DNA of 64,000 bases from Paenibacillus rhizovicinus (lineage in GTDB: Bacteria; Bacillota; Bacilli; Paenibacillales; Paenibacillaceae), in contig NZ_CP048286.1 in assembly GCF_010365285.1 (NCBI RefSeq), positions 1,941,001-2,005,000 of the forward strand. Reading direction: 5' to 3'. The notes below the pieces were generated by a model, which was given only the letters and a program-made list of their open reading frames with translations, was not told the origin of the DNA and made no database searches. Each line of letters begins with the position of its first letter. Within the stretch, counting starts at the first letter, position 1. A program made the translations under genes and the position numbers. Shown here one piece after another: positions 43,671 through 52,044 of this stretch.

Positions 43671-43863
43671 CTTTCCCACGCTCCTAGTAACTTCGATTTC
43701 GATCGGCAGTCCCGATGCTAGATTACACCCTAAGACGACGGCGGCCCGAAAATGGTTGCTTCACGCCCCGATTTAATAAAAGTTTAAGAATTTCGCTACG
43801 CTCTTCTTAAGTTCTTCTGATTATGCTTAGCAGCAAGATCGAAATAGAAAGGACAAGATTGCG

Positions 43864-44439
43864 ATGTTCCAGCACAGACGATTCAACTACTTCATCATTA
43901 GCATCCTGCTGGCTCTCTATCTATTCGCGGTCATCAAGATCATCGTGTTCAAATTCGGCTCGATGGATGTATCGTATCTCTACCGCCAGCTGATGCAAAC
44001 CCTTCATCATACCGATTATCTGCGCGAGAAAATTCATTCGGGCAACCTGAAGCCGTTCCATGAAATCCACAGGGCGCTGCGCGTTCGCTCGCTCTACGAG
44101 CTGATCTGCCTGCTCGGCAATGTGGCGATCTTCATGCCGCTCGGCTCGTTCGTCGGCCTATTGTCCGGGAAAGGCGGCTGGCCGATCTTCCGCACGCTGC
44201 TCGCTTCCTTCGTATTCAGCTTGATGCTCGAAAGCGCGGAAGCCGTATTTGAAATCGGTATTTTCGACGTCGACGATCTCCTGCTGAACACGGCCGGCGG
44301 CTTGCTGGGCGTTATCGTATTTCGCTTGTACGCCGCTTTCTGGGACGCCAGCCACGCCGGCAGCCCATCCAAGCCGAACATGGCGCCCACCCAAGCACAG
44401 GCGGGACACACGACAGCAATTCTGAGCGGAAAGGGATAA
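43864..44439 (+). CDS. VanZ-family membrane protein
   Basis: Membrane protein of 191 residues with four hydrophobic helices. The VanZ motif is LLGNVAIFMPLGSFVGLLSG, then SLMLESAEAVFEIGIFDVDDLLLNTAGGLLGV with the conserved acidic pair. VanZ itself gives low-level teicoplanin resistance; most members are of unknown role. Start at 43864 with AAAGGA 9 bases upstream. It precedes the sigma-factor gene by 7 bases and is probably co-transcribed. Confidence 0.92.
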   Translation: MFQHRRFNYFIISILLALYLFAVIKIIVFKFGSMDVSYLYRQLMQTLHHTDYLREKIHSGNLKPFHEIHRALRVRSLYELICLLGNVAIFMPLGSFVGLLSGKGGWPIFRTLLASFVFSLMLESAEAVFEIGIFDVDDLLLNTAGGLLGVIVFRLYAAFWDASHAGSPSKPNMAPTQAQAGHTTAILSGKG

Positions 44440-44446
44440 TGCGATC

Positions 44447-44950
44447 ATGAACCTGAATGCAAACGAACGATTCTCCACTTATTACAAAGAACATAGCAAG
44501 CGCGTCTATGCGTGCGTCTATAAGATATTGCGGGATCCTTTTCTGGCGCAGGACGCCGTGCAAGAAACATTCATGAAGATCTTCCGCAAGTTCGGCATGC
44601 TGAAAGCCGGAGAGGTGCTGGACGGGCGGCTGTACACGATTGCCAAGAACACGGCGATCGACCTGTACCGGAAGCGGAAAGGAAGCCGCGAAGCTTTCTA
44701 CGAACGCATGGACCTGCTGTCCGATGCTTACGACGGCGGAATCGGGCGCGAGTTCGAACAGTCGGATGCCTACGAAGCGCTGGAGCAATTGGAGCCCGAA
44801 CAGCGCCAATCGCTGCTGCTCCTGTACGAGCATGGATTGACGTATCAACAGCTTGCCTCGCTTCAGCATAAATCCATAGGCACCGTGAAAACGCAAATTC
44901 ACCGCAGCAAAAAAAAGCTGCAGAAGCTTCACGCCATAAGGCTGACGTGA
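44447..44950 (+). CDS. ECF-type RNA polymerase sigma factor
   Basis: Sigma-70 family ECF factor of 167 residues. Region 2: YYKEHSKRVYACVYKILRDPFLAQDAVQETFMKIFRKF; region 4: LEPEQRQSLLLLYEHGLTYQQLASLQHKSIGTVKTQIHRSKKKLQ. No anti-sigma gene follows; the VanZ protein encoded just upstream may take part in its control, which is conjecture. An own-promoter motif was not identified. Confidence 0.92.
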   Translation: MNLNANERFSTYYKEHSKRVYACVYKILRDPFLAQDAVQETFMKIFRKFGMLKAGEVLDGRLYTIAKNTAIDLYRKRKGSREAFYERMDLLSDAYDGGIGREFEQSDAYEALEQLEPEQRQSLLLLYEHGLTYQQLASLQHKSIGTVKTQIHRSKKKLQKLHAIRLT

Positions 44951-45009
44951 GAAAGGGCCGCGAACCCGTTCAAGCTCAACGCGAATACGGCCGCTGTACC
45001 CAACAACGA

Positions 45010-45063
45010 ACACAGCATCCGCGCTTCCGGCTGTATACCGGATAACGGATGCTGTGTTTTGTT
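45010..45063. terminator. terminator between sigma factor and hxlB
   Basis: A perfect 12-bp stem ACACAGCATCCG/CGGATGCTGTGT with a 24-base loop and a TTTGTT tail on the plus strand. It lies between two converging genes and may serve both. Confidence 0.65.
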
Positions 45064-45085
45064 CGCCTTGCAGGCGTCTATGGGT

Positions 45086-45649
45086 TTATTCCAAGTTCGC
45101 GTGATTCTTGAACATGGCCGCGCCCTGCAGCGCTTGGCGATCCATAAGGTTCAATACGATCGTATCGAGCAGAAGCAATAGCGCTTGTTCGAACAAGGTG
45201 CCCATCGGCTGGCTGGTTACGGCCGCACCGGGCGCGCTTTCCTTGGTCGCGGCAGGAATGATCAAGCTGCAGGCAGCCAGCTTGCCCAGCGTCGACTCCG
45301 GAACGATGGTCACCGCGGCGACCGCCGCGCCGATGCTCTGGGCCTTGCTCGCCATGGCAGCAAGCGTCTTGGTCTCGCCCGAGCCTGAGCCGATGAGCAG
45401 CAGATCGCCTTCGGCAATGCCCGGCGTCACGGTCTCGCCTACCACGTAGGCGCGGAATCCCATTTGCATGAGACGCATCGCGAACGCCCGCATCATTAAT
45501 CCGGATCTCCCCGCTCCCGCAACGAAGATGCTCGCCGCATTCGCAATCTGCGCGGTCAAGGCCTCGATTTCGCCTGGCTCGACGGCTTGAAGCGTCCGCT
45601 CCAGCTCTTGAATGACGGCCGATGCCGCGGTCAGTGGATGTGAAGGCAT
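45086..45649 (-). CDS. hxlB: 6-phospho-3-hexuloisomerase
   Basis: SIS-domain isomerase of 187 residues turning hexulose 6-phosphate into fructose 6-phosphate in the ribulose-monophosphate route. SIS motifs: SIFVAGAGRSGLMMRAFAMRLMQMGFRAYVVGE and LLLIGSGSGETKTLAAMASKAQ; the C-terminal PMGTLFEQALLLLLDTIVLNLM carries the catalytic Glu region. It lies four bases after hxlA and is co-transcribed. Confidence 0.95.
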   Translation of the reverse strand: MPSHPLTAASAVIQELERTLQAVEPGEIEALTAQIANAASIFVAGAGRSGLMMRAFAMRLMQMGFRAYVVGETVTPGIAEGDLLLIGSGSGETKTLAAMASKAQSIGAAVAAVTIVPESTLGKLAACSLIIPAATKESAPGAAVTSQPMGTLFEQALLLLLDTIVLNLMDRQALQGAAMFKNHANLE

Positions 45650-45653
45650 CGCG

Positions 45654-46286
45654 TTACCCTTGCTTGATCAGCTGCTGCATCTGAGCGGCTACCGCTTCCT
45701 TGTTCTCGGAGCCGGTAATGCCGCCGCCGACGATAACCAGATCCGGCTGCGCGCTGATGACTTCAGGCAGCGTTTGCAGCTTGATGCCGCCGGCGATCGC
45801 CGTTTTCGCATGTTTCACGACGCGCTTGATCGTTGCCAAATCCTCGAACGAGTTTTTGCCTGCGGCTTGATGGTCATAGCCGGAATGGACGCAGATATAG
45901 TCGACGCCAAGGCTGTCGATTTCTTGCGCGCGGCCCGCGATGTCCTTCACGTTGATCATGTCGACCATGATTTTCCGGTTCTGCTTGCGCGCTTCGTCCA
46001 CGGCGCCCTTGATCGTGGCATCGTCGGAAACGCCGAGCACCGTAATGATATCCGCACCGGCTTCGGAAGCTTTCATGACCTCGTAACCGCCGGCATCCAT
46101 GATTTTCAAGTCGGCGAGCACTTTCAGCGACGGGAACTCGTCCTTGATTTCTTTGACGGCGCGCAGTCCTTCGTTAATGACGACAGGCGTCCCGATTTCC
46201 ACGATATCTATATAGGCCGCTACTTCTTTCACCAGTTGTTTTGCCTCGGGGATGTTAACCAAATCCAATGCCAATTGCAGTTCCAT
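45654..46286 (-). CDS. hxlA: 3-hexulose-6-phosphate synthase
   Basis: Fixes formaldehyde onto ribulose 5-phosphate, 210 residues, OMP-decarboxylase-like barrel. Motifs: ELQLALDLVNIPEAKQLVKE, FPSLKVLADLKIMDAGGYEV (DLK with catalytic residues), GADIITVLGVSDDATIKGAV and VIVGGGITGSENKEAVAAQM. With hxlB it detoxifies or assimilates formaldehyde. An HxlR-type regulator gene and an inverted repeat lie upstream. Confidence 0.96.
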   Translation of the reverse strand: MELQLALDLVNIPEAKQLVKEVAAYIDIVEIGTPVVINEGLRAVKEIKDEFPSLKVLADLKIMDAGGYEVMKASEAGADIITVLGVSDDATIKGAVDEARKQNRKIMVDMINVKDIAGRAQEIDSLGVDYICVHSGYDHQAAGKNSFEDLATIKRVVKHAKTAIAGGIKLQTLPEVISAQPDLVIVGGGITGSENKEAVAAQMQQLIKQG

Positions 46287-46363
46287 AATAAGACTCTCTC
46301 CTTTAGATGCCGTTGTCGTTTGTCGTTGTCGGCGATGAGTTCATATTAGGACGATACCGAGAA

Positions 46364-46397
46364 ATACGGAAGTACGCACTTTCAAGTAAGTCCGTAT
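46364..46397. promoter_or_regulatory. candidate HxlR operator
   Basis: ATACGGA-N20-TCCGTAT, with GAAGTACG and AAGTAAGT inside, lies 78-111 bases upstream of hxlA. It is placed as expected for an activator site of a formaldehyde-inducible HxlR. This is an inference from position and symmetry. Confidence 0.4.
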
Positions 46398-46495
46398 CCT
46401 GCAGGAAACTGTACCACGCGCAAAAGCAGACCCCGCGCGGGATCTGCTCGATTGGAATGCGATGATGTTCGTGAAATTCATTTTATAAACTCGTA

Positions 46496-46894
46496 CTATT
46501 TACCGACCGGTTGGAACGGTATCGCCGCCATGGGTTGGGAGACTCTGCCCAGCACCTGCTCGCCGTAATCCTTGCCCCAGTCGTACATCAGCCTGAGAAT
46601 CGGAACAAGGCTTTCGCCATGGGAGGTCAGCTTGTATTCGACCTTCGGCGGGACGACGGGATAGACCGTCCGTTCGACCAATCGGTCTTCTTCCAGCTCG
46701 CGAAGCTGGTTGGTCAATATTTTCTGCGTAATATGGGGGATGAGCTTCTGGAGCTCGCTGAAACGTTTCGTTCCCTCGATGCCGAGATGCCAGAGAATGA
46801 TAAGCTTCCACTTGCCGCCGATAAGCGCCAGCGTCAGCTCTTTCTCGCAGTTGATTTGATCGATCTCGATGCGGGAACGGATATCTTTTGCCAT
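46496..46894 (-). CDS. hxlR: HxlR-family transcriptional regulator
   Basis: Winged-helix regulator of 132 residues. The single conserved Cys near the N-terminus ([27 protein letters not shown]) is the redox or formaldehyde-reactive Cys of this family; the recognition part is [39 protein letters not shown]. It lies directly upstream of hxlAB on the same strand, whereas in Bacillus subtilis hxlR is divergent. It probably activates hxlAB on formaldehyde stress. Confidence 0.88.
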   Translation of the reverse strand: MAKDIRSRIEIDQINCEKELTLALIGGKWKLIILWHLGIEGTKRFSELQKLIPHITQKILTNQLRELEEDRLVERTVYPVVPPKVEYKLTSHGESLVPILRLMYDWGKDYGEQVLGRVSQPMAAIPFQPVGK

Positions 46895-46953
46895 AGTCGA
46901 ACACCTCCGTTGCTAGTGTGTCCCAATAGAGTAACGGATTGAGGTGCGTCTGT

Positions 46954-48279
46954 CTAGTTGCGGGAAGACGACTGGACGGCGAATTGCGGCAGCAGGTCGA
47001 GATGCAGCTCGATCATCCGGTCGAAAGCAGCATGCGCCGCCGCCTTGTCCGTAATGGCGGGGTCGAAGTCGATCGTGCGGTGGGCGAGCTTACGGTCGCC
47101 CTTCACGGCCGCTTCCGCCACCATTTCGTGCACCTCCGAGAGGATCGCGCACAGGCTGCTCACGCCTTCCGGAAGCGCCGGAACCGCCACGCCGACCGGA
47201 ACTCCCCCTTGAATGGAGAGCGGCACCTCGACGATGCGTCCTTCCGGAATGCCCTGCAGGCAGCCGCGGTTCGGCACGTTGACGATGTCGATCTCGCGGT
47301 CGCTTCCTTCGTGCAGCGCCAGCGCGACGTCGAGCGGATGCTCCCAGCTCTTATGCTCGAACATGCCCCGCCAGTCGGCTTGTCCGGCGCCGATGTCCTG
47401 CAGCATTTGCATCCATGCCCTTCGAGTCGACTCGTCGCCGTGATACGGCGGAACATCGGCGTAGCGGACGTCCGCCTGCACGGGCAGATACTCCGCGTGG
47501 TGATGCACGCTGCCTGCAGCGATGCCGCCGTATTCCAGCAGCCAGCGACGCATGATCTTGAGCTCAATCTGCGCGTGTTCAGGCTGGCCGGACCAGTCTC
47601 CATCCAGCACGTATTGGCGGATGGCCGGCATCAGATCCTCGCCCGTCGCTTTGTCCTTCATTTCGAGCAGCCAGGCAAAATGGTTCAAGCCCGCCGTCAC
47701 GATCTCCACGTCCGCCCCCGTGCGGCCAAGCAGCTGCGGCAGGAACGTATAGCCGTTTTCTCCCAAATGCGCGATATTGCAGAAACCCATTCCTTGAATG
47801 GAGCTGAAACGCTCGACCGCCGTCACGACGCGCGGCATCGGGTTGGTCACATCGAGGAGACGGGCGTTCGGGCATAGCCGCTCCATATCCCGGCAAATGT
47901 CCATGATGAGCGTGATCGAACGGAATGCGTTCAGCATGCCGCCGAGGCCGCCGCATTCGCGAGCCTGATCGGCAAGGCCGAAATTCTTCAATACTTCGTA
48001 ATCCATCGCCCAGCGTTTGGCGCCTTGCGGCGACGCCGAAACGATGACGTAGTCCGCGCCGGGGAGCGCTTCCGCGCGGTCGGCGGTATAGGAGATCGCG
48101 ATCGGAACGTTCAGCTCCGCGCTCACCCTTCTTGCTGCTTCGGCCATCGCGCGGACAGCCTCCAGGTTCAAGTCGACCAGCACGATTTCCGAATCCGCAA
48201 GCTTATGTTTGACGATGGCATCCTCTAATACCGTAGGGGCGAATACGTAACTGCCCGCTCCGATCAAAACGATTTTCAT
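46954..48279 (-). CDS. GH4-family glycosidase (alpha-galactosidase/6-phosphoglucosidase type)
   Basis: NAD- and Mn-dependent glycosidase of 441 residues. The start at 48279 leaves GAAGGGA at good spacing. Motifs: MKIVLIGAGSYVFAPTVLEDAI (Rossmann), LLDVTNPMPRVVTAVERF, GMGFCNIAHLGENG (metal Cys and His), GLNHFAWLLEMKD, GSVHHHAEYLPVQ. No PTS gene is nearby, so a MelA-like non-phosphorylated substrate is as likely as a 6-phosphosugar. It is divergent from an AraC regulator. Confidence 0.9.
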   Translation of the reverse strand: MKIVLIGAGSYVFAPTVLEDAIVKHKLADSEIVLVDLNLEAVRAMAEAARRVSAELNVPIAISYTADRAEALPGADYVIVSASPQGAKRWAMDYEVLKNFGLADQARECGGLGGMLNAFRSITLIMDICRDMERLCPNARLLDVTNPMPRVVTAVERFSSIQGMGFCNIAHLGENGYTFLPQLLGRTGADVEIVTAGLNHFAWLLEMKDKATGEDLMPAIRQYVLDGDWSGQPEHAQIELKIMRRWLLEYGGIAAGSVHHHAEYLPVQADVRYADVPPYHGDESTRRAWMQMLQDIGAGQADWRGMFEHKSWEHPLDVALALHEGSDREIDIVNVPNRGCLQGIPEGRIVEVPLSIQGGVPVGVAVPALPEGVSSLCAILSEVHEMVAEAAVKGDRKLAHRTIDFDPAITDKAAAHAAFDRMIELHLDLLPQFAVQSSSRN

Positions 48280-48543
48280 CCGAGTCATTCCCTTCGAGTG
48301 GCATGCTGCACAACAATACTCTCAGTATAGGGTTCTTCGTTCGCGGATTGAATAACGAAAGGCCGTCATTTGCCGGACGCAAAATGCACCAAATGGGACA
48401 GATGCAGCAAGAAGAACGAGACCGTATCGGCTCGTCCGGACTTGTGCCGGCATCGCGATGTACGCTAGAATGCTAGGCAGAAGATCACGACAGACGCAGC
48501 ATCCCGCGCAGGCTCGCCACGCCGCCGGGCAAGCGGGGAGACG

Positions 48544-49467
48544 ATGATGATGGACCGGCAAAGAAAGAACTCCGAGCGGATGTTCCCGACGATCAAATCC
48601 GAGCTGTACGTGTACGGCGCCTGCGCAGGCGAAGCTTACCCGCCTTGGCGATGCCAGCGACATCTGCATCATATGATGTTCGAGCTCAATCTCGTGCTGG
48701 AAGGCAGCCAAACCGTCATCGTCGGCAACCGCGAATACAAGCAGCGGAGCGGCGAACTGCTGCTCATTCCGCCCATGCAGCCGCACGAGGCATACGTCGA
48801 CGACCCGGCCGGCATGCGCTATTTCGTCATGCACGTTCAACTCGACGACCCGGCTTTTCTCCAGCTGCTGCACGACTCGGGAAAGGTTTATTTCGCCGGG
48901 GACGAGGAAGTCAACCTGCTGCTCATGCCCGAGCTTGAATCGATCATGGGCTTGCTGTCCGATGGCTCTTCGCGCATCTCCGTCTTTCATAAGCTGTACG
49001 GCATGCTGGATAAGCTTGAGAAGCATCTGCTCCGGGAGCGCGAACGGCAGCCGGTTTCCCCGGCCAATACACTCGCTTTGCGCATTGCCCAGAGCATCGA
49101 GCGGATGGTCACTACGCCGAAGGACGATATTTCCGCCTGGCCGGCGGATTGGCTGGAGGAGATTTCGCGCAAGCTGAACAGCACGCGCAAGCATAGCTAC
49201 CGCGTCTTCCAGCGGCAGTACGGGATGTCGCCCCGCGAGTATATGACGATCTTGCGCCAGCAGGAAGCCATGCAGCTGCTGCTCGGCGGCAGCGATACCG
49301 TCGAACGAATTGCGCTTCGGGTCGGCTACGACAACCCCCAAAGCTTCATACGGCAATTCGCCAAGTGGACAGGCGCGACACCGGGCGAATTTCGCCGTAA
49401 CCGCCGGAGCCAGGAGGATATCTATTATTTGATCCCGCTCGAGGTGCAGTCCATGAATCCTACTTAA
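48544..49467 (+). CDS. AraC-family regulator of the GH4 gene
   Basis: Regulator of up to 307 residues; three ATGs in a row (48544, 48547, 48550) follow GGGGAG and the third has the best spacing. N-terminal cupin (ELNLVLEGSQTVIVGNREYKQRSGELLLIPPMQPHEAYV); C-terminal region ISRKLNSTRKHSYRVFQRQYGMSPREYMTIL and ERIALRVGYDNPQSFIRQFAKWTGATPGEFRRN. Only the second HTH is fully typical. It is divergent from the GH4 gene with 264 bases between. Confidence 0.9.
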   Translation: MMMDRQRKNSERMFPTIKSELYVYGACAGEAYPPWRCQRHLHHMMFELNLVLEGSQTVIVGNREYKQRSGELLLIPPMQPHEAYVDDPAGMRYFVMHVQLDDPAFLQLLHDSGKVYFAGDEEVNLLLMPELESIMGLLSDGSSRISVFHKLYGMLDKLEKHLLRERERQPVSPANTLALRIAQSIERMVTTPKDDISAWPADWLEEISRKLNSTRKHSYRVFQRQYGMSPREYMTILRQQEAMQLLLGGSDTVERIALRVGYDNPQSFIRQFAKWTGATPGEFRRNRRSQEDIYYLIPLEVQSMNPT

Positions 49468-49604
49468 GCGGCATGCAGCAAGCTCGGAGAACGCGGGCCG
49501 ACAGCGTTTTTGCTTTGCGGTAGGCATCCGCTGTGACTCGGACACCGCCCCGGGCATACGCTTACTACAGCTAGGCATTCTCTGCACCTAAGGAGTGATT
49601 CATC

Positions 49605-49859
49605 ATGTTCATGCCTAATCCAATGACTAATCCGATGACGCAGCAGCAAGGCGGCATGCAGCTGCAGCAGAAAGCGATGTATCTCGTCGGCAGCCCTGTC
49701 GGCATTTCCCTGCGCAACGGTCAAGGCGTATCCGGCAAGCTGTGCAGCGTGCAGAATGGCGAGGTTTACGTGCTGCAGTATATGTACGCCTCCCAATTCG
49801 CCACCTTTCACTATCCGTTCAATCAGATCAACGACATCTATCCGTATCCGAATTGCTGA
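49605..49859 (+). CDS. small barrel-like spore-type protein
   Basis: An 84-residue protein with a Met/Pro/Gln-rich start (MFMPNPMTNPMTQQQGGM) and a compact domain: VGSPVGISLRNGQGVSGKLCSVQNGEVYVLQYM...FHYPFNQINDIYPYPNC. The pattern of G-x-x-G turn, hydrophobic strands and a final I-x-x-I fits the short DUF2642-like beta-barrel proteins of spore formers. Two other genes here (58911-59102, 59099-59500) share the pattern. It stands alone. Confidence 0.7.
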   Translation: MFMPNPMTNPMTQQQGGMQLQQKAMYLVGSPVGISLRNGQGVSGKLCSVQNGEVYVLQYMYASQFATFHYPFNQINDIYPYPNC

Positions 49860-49938
49860 AAACCGATCCATCCGGCTCAGCGCAAAGGGAGACCTCGCGG
49901 CCTCCCTCTCTCGTCTGCATGGTCGTGAATGCTCCCTC

Positions 49939-50463
49939 TCAACGATCTTCCGTACGGTAGACGCTGGCGGGGAACGTCCTTACGAAATAGACAATCTGGG
50001 CGAGTACATACGCGTCATAGGCGGCACGGTGCAGCGCGACCTGGTAGGGGTGATTCGGATAACAGAGTTGAAAGGCCGCTTTCAGAGAAAGCGCATTGGC
50101 CCCTGCTTCCCCCATGAACCGTTTGAATTCGTCCCGATAATCCACGAAATCCATGGATCCGAGTATCGACGAGCCGCCAAGGACGATCTCTAGCTCCCTT
50201 TTATCTTGCGACCCCCATGTATAGACCGTGTTGATGGACAGGCGTTTGCACTCGGCCAGCAAGGAGCCCGCCGCCCGATCAATGGGAACCCCCGAAGCTT
50301 TGATGCGCGCTACCGCCGCTTTGCCGATTTTGTCGCCGGTCCACGATTCGATTTGTTCGTCGTACACATACGTACTGTAGCGCGTTTTGAGCATTTTGTT
50401 GGCATAGGATACGAATCCAAGCTCATAGATAAAGTGACGCCGGGACTCGAATTCCAGATCCAT
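49939..50463 (-). CDS. DEDDh-type 3'-5' exonuclease (KapD-like)
   Basis: Exonuclease of the DnaQ/RNase T class, 174 residues from the first ATG. Exo I is DLEFE at the very start, Exo II Asp in YTWGSQDKRELE, Exo III ALHRAAYDAYVLAQ (His and Asp). The ribosome site GAGGTG stands 7 bases before a CTG at 50478, in frame and five codons upstream; that start would add L-N-F-I-C and give the usual FICMDLEFE strand. A non-ATG start at 50478 is therefore likely. KapD-like proteins in Bacillus inhibit the KinA sporulation pathway. Confidence 0.85.
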   Translation of the reverse strand: MDLEFESRRHFIYELGFVSYANKMLKTRYSTYVYDEQIESWTGDKIGKAAVARIKASGVPIDRAAGSLLAECKRLSINTVYTWGSQDKRELEIVLGGSSILGSMDFVDYRDEFKRFMGEAGANALSLKAAFQLCYPNHPYQVALHRAAYDAYVLAQIVYFVRTFPASVYRTEDR

Positions 50464-50647
50464 GCAAATAAAGTTCAGCGGCCATCACCTCTTCTTGTTC
50501 AAATCGCGGAACAGAAACACCGTGACTCCCCATTCTATGGCTCATGAACCCGCCTTATGTCGGATGCACCGCACAACAAAGAACGGAGCCCGCGATCCCC
50601 GCGCGGCTCCGTTCTCGTTGGTTTATAACGGCCTGATTCCAGTTCCA

Positions 50648-50938
50648 TTAAGCTTTCTTCGCCAACCGCCGCTCGAAAACAAAAGGCCCGAACGGGAGCA
50701 GGCTTGCGATGACCGCGCCGACGACGCGCAGCGCCTTCCAACGGTAACGAACGGCCATGACGGCGACCGCCACCAAGTACAGCGCAAAGAAAAATCCATG
50801 GATGCCGCCCGTGACCGAGACAGCGTTCGGCTTATCGGCCATGTATTTCAGCGGCATCGCGATGCACAGCAGCACGAGGAACGAGGTCCCTTCCAAATAA
50901 CTGATCCATTGAAAAACCTTCCAAGCCTTCGTTCTCAT
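50648..50938 (-). CDS. DUF3817 membrane protein
   Basis: Integral membrane protein of 96 residues with three helices; start at 50938 follows GAGGAG. The family core is FQWISYLEGTSFLVLLCIAMPLKYM (helix 1 with YLEG) and VTGGIHGFFFALYLVAVAVMA. DUF3817 proteins are of unknown function; a role in the respiratory membrane has been supposed for some. The next gene leftward is the exonuclease. Confidence 0.88.
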   Translation of the reverse strand: MRTKAWKVFQWISYLEGTSFLVLLCIAMPLKYMADKPNAVSVTGGIHGFFFALYLVAVAVMAVRYRWKALRVVGAVIASLLPFGPFVFERRLAKKA

Positions 50939-51058
50939 TCGTCGTTCTCCTCTTCCCCTGGTCGCATCTACTTCCCCTCTCGTATTATAGCCGTATCTAT
51001 GATTCGCTTTCAAACGCATTCGTTTCGAGAGAGTCGGCCGGCTCGATATTCGCCGGGC

Positions 51059-51463
51059 TTATCCGTTCACGATCAGCGACATCGTCATTCCTTTGTCCAT
51101 ATGACCGGGTTTATCGCAGATCACTTGATAGGTTCCGGCCTTATCCGGGGCGGTCCAGTCAAACTCCGCCGTCTGTCCGGGATCCACGTCTTTGTCCAGC
51201 GCCAGCTCTTCGCTGTTGATATCGTGCGGATACGCGCCGGCGTTCGTTAATACGAAATGGACGGTTTCCCCTTTCTTCACCGTAATCTCCTTTTGCGAGA
51301 AGCTGAACTCCGTTAACGTCAATTTGATCGTTTGGGATCCCGAAGTCTCAGACGCGGAAGCCGCGCCGGACGCTGCCGACGGCTCCGATTCGGATGAACA
51401 TGCGGTTAACATGCCAAGGGTAAGGCCGGCGAGGAGCAGCGTTGTCAGGACTTGCTTGAACAT
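51059..51463 (-). CDS. cupredoxin-like lipoprotein
   Basis: Lipid-anchored blue-copper-type protein of 134 residues. Start at 51463 (AAAGGGCGTG at good spacing); signal LTTLLLAGLTLGMLTAC with lipobox, then a Ser/Ala/Glu linker. The cupredoxin domain has LTEFSFSQKEITVKKGETVHFVLTNAGAYPHDI (His ligand) and GTYQVICDKPGHMDKGM (Cys, His and Met ligands). It could bind copper at the outer membrane face and carry electrons or deliver copper. Confidence 0.92.
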   Translation of the reverse strand: MFKQVLTTLLLAGLTLGMLTACSSESEPSAASGAASASETSGSQTIKLTLTEFSFSQKEITVKKGETVHFVLTNAGAYPHDINSEELALDKDVDPGQTAEFDWTAPDKAGTYQVICDKPGHMDKGMTMSLIVNG

Positions 51464-51568
51464 GGCATACACGCCCTTTCGATGAGGTGGGTTATGTAGA
51501 AGAGTAACGCCGGCATCGGGAAATCGGTTTGATCCTCATCGAACGACTTCCCTCGGGCTTGGCAAATT

Positions 51569-51600
51569 AAAAAAACCCGGGCTGCAGGAGCAGCCGGGCT
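51569..51600 (-). terminator. terminator of the mini-protein gene
   Basis: CCCGGGCTGC/GCAGCCGGG stem with one bulged G and a run of seven T on the minus strand. Confidence 0.75.
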
Positions 51601-51613
51601 TCGGTACGATATA

Positions 51614-51736
51614 TTAACAGATAACTGCGCGCGAGATTATGACCAACAGTATGAACAGCACGAGGATTACTCCCGCGGAAGTAAATCCACCTCCACAGCT
51701 ACAGCTGCAGCTACCAGCTCCACCCAAAAGACTCAT
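51614..51736 (-). CDS. 40-residue Cys/Ser/Gly-rich YjcZ-like membrane mini-protein
   Basis: A tiny gene with GGAGG 8 bases before the ATG and its own terminator. The product opens MSLLGGAGSCSCSCGGGF and continues as one hydrophobic helix (AGVILVLFILLVIISRAVIC). Glycine-rich start plus one helix is the layout of YjcZ-type sporulation mini-proteins. The CSCSC run is unusual and has three Cys and three Ser that a YcaO enzyme could cyclise, and the YcaO operon begins about 300 bases away, divergently. Either role is possible. Confidence 0.7.
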   Translation of the reverse strand: MSLLGGAGSCSCSCGGGFTSAGVILVLFILLVIISRAVIC

Positions 51737-52044
51737 TTTGCATCCTCCCTCCCTGCTTTCTGAAGTATTGTATGAATTCGGCCCCATCATGGGTCGGGCG
51801 CATTCAAAAATGGGTGAATGTCGGGGAATATCCGTCGAGACAAGCTTTTGTTCATTTTCATATCCTAATCATTTGGGGATCAACCCGGCCCGCCCCCAAT
51901 AAAGGCGTACCCAAGCCTCCCTTCGCTGACGTACTAATCAAACAAGGTGCGACATATTTTTTAACATAAAAGCAGGGTCCGCGGATGACGAATGGATCAC
52001 AAACGCTTCTTATTCGAGTCATGCCAAGAGTGGAGGTAAGCAGC

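Noticed and set aside
48322-49587. Antisense frame of 421 codons over the AraC gene at 48.5 kb
   Set aside because: No ribosome site or recognisable domain; the plus-strand AraC gene has clear family motifs.
51737-52044. A classical leader-plus-core precursor peptide gene upstream of the YcaO operon
   Set aside because: No short frame with a ribosome site and a Cys/Ser/Thr-rich end was found in this gap; only the divergent mini-protein at 51614-51736 is a candidate.
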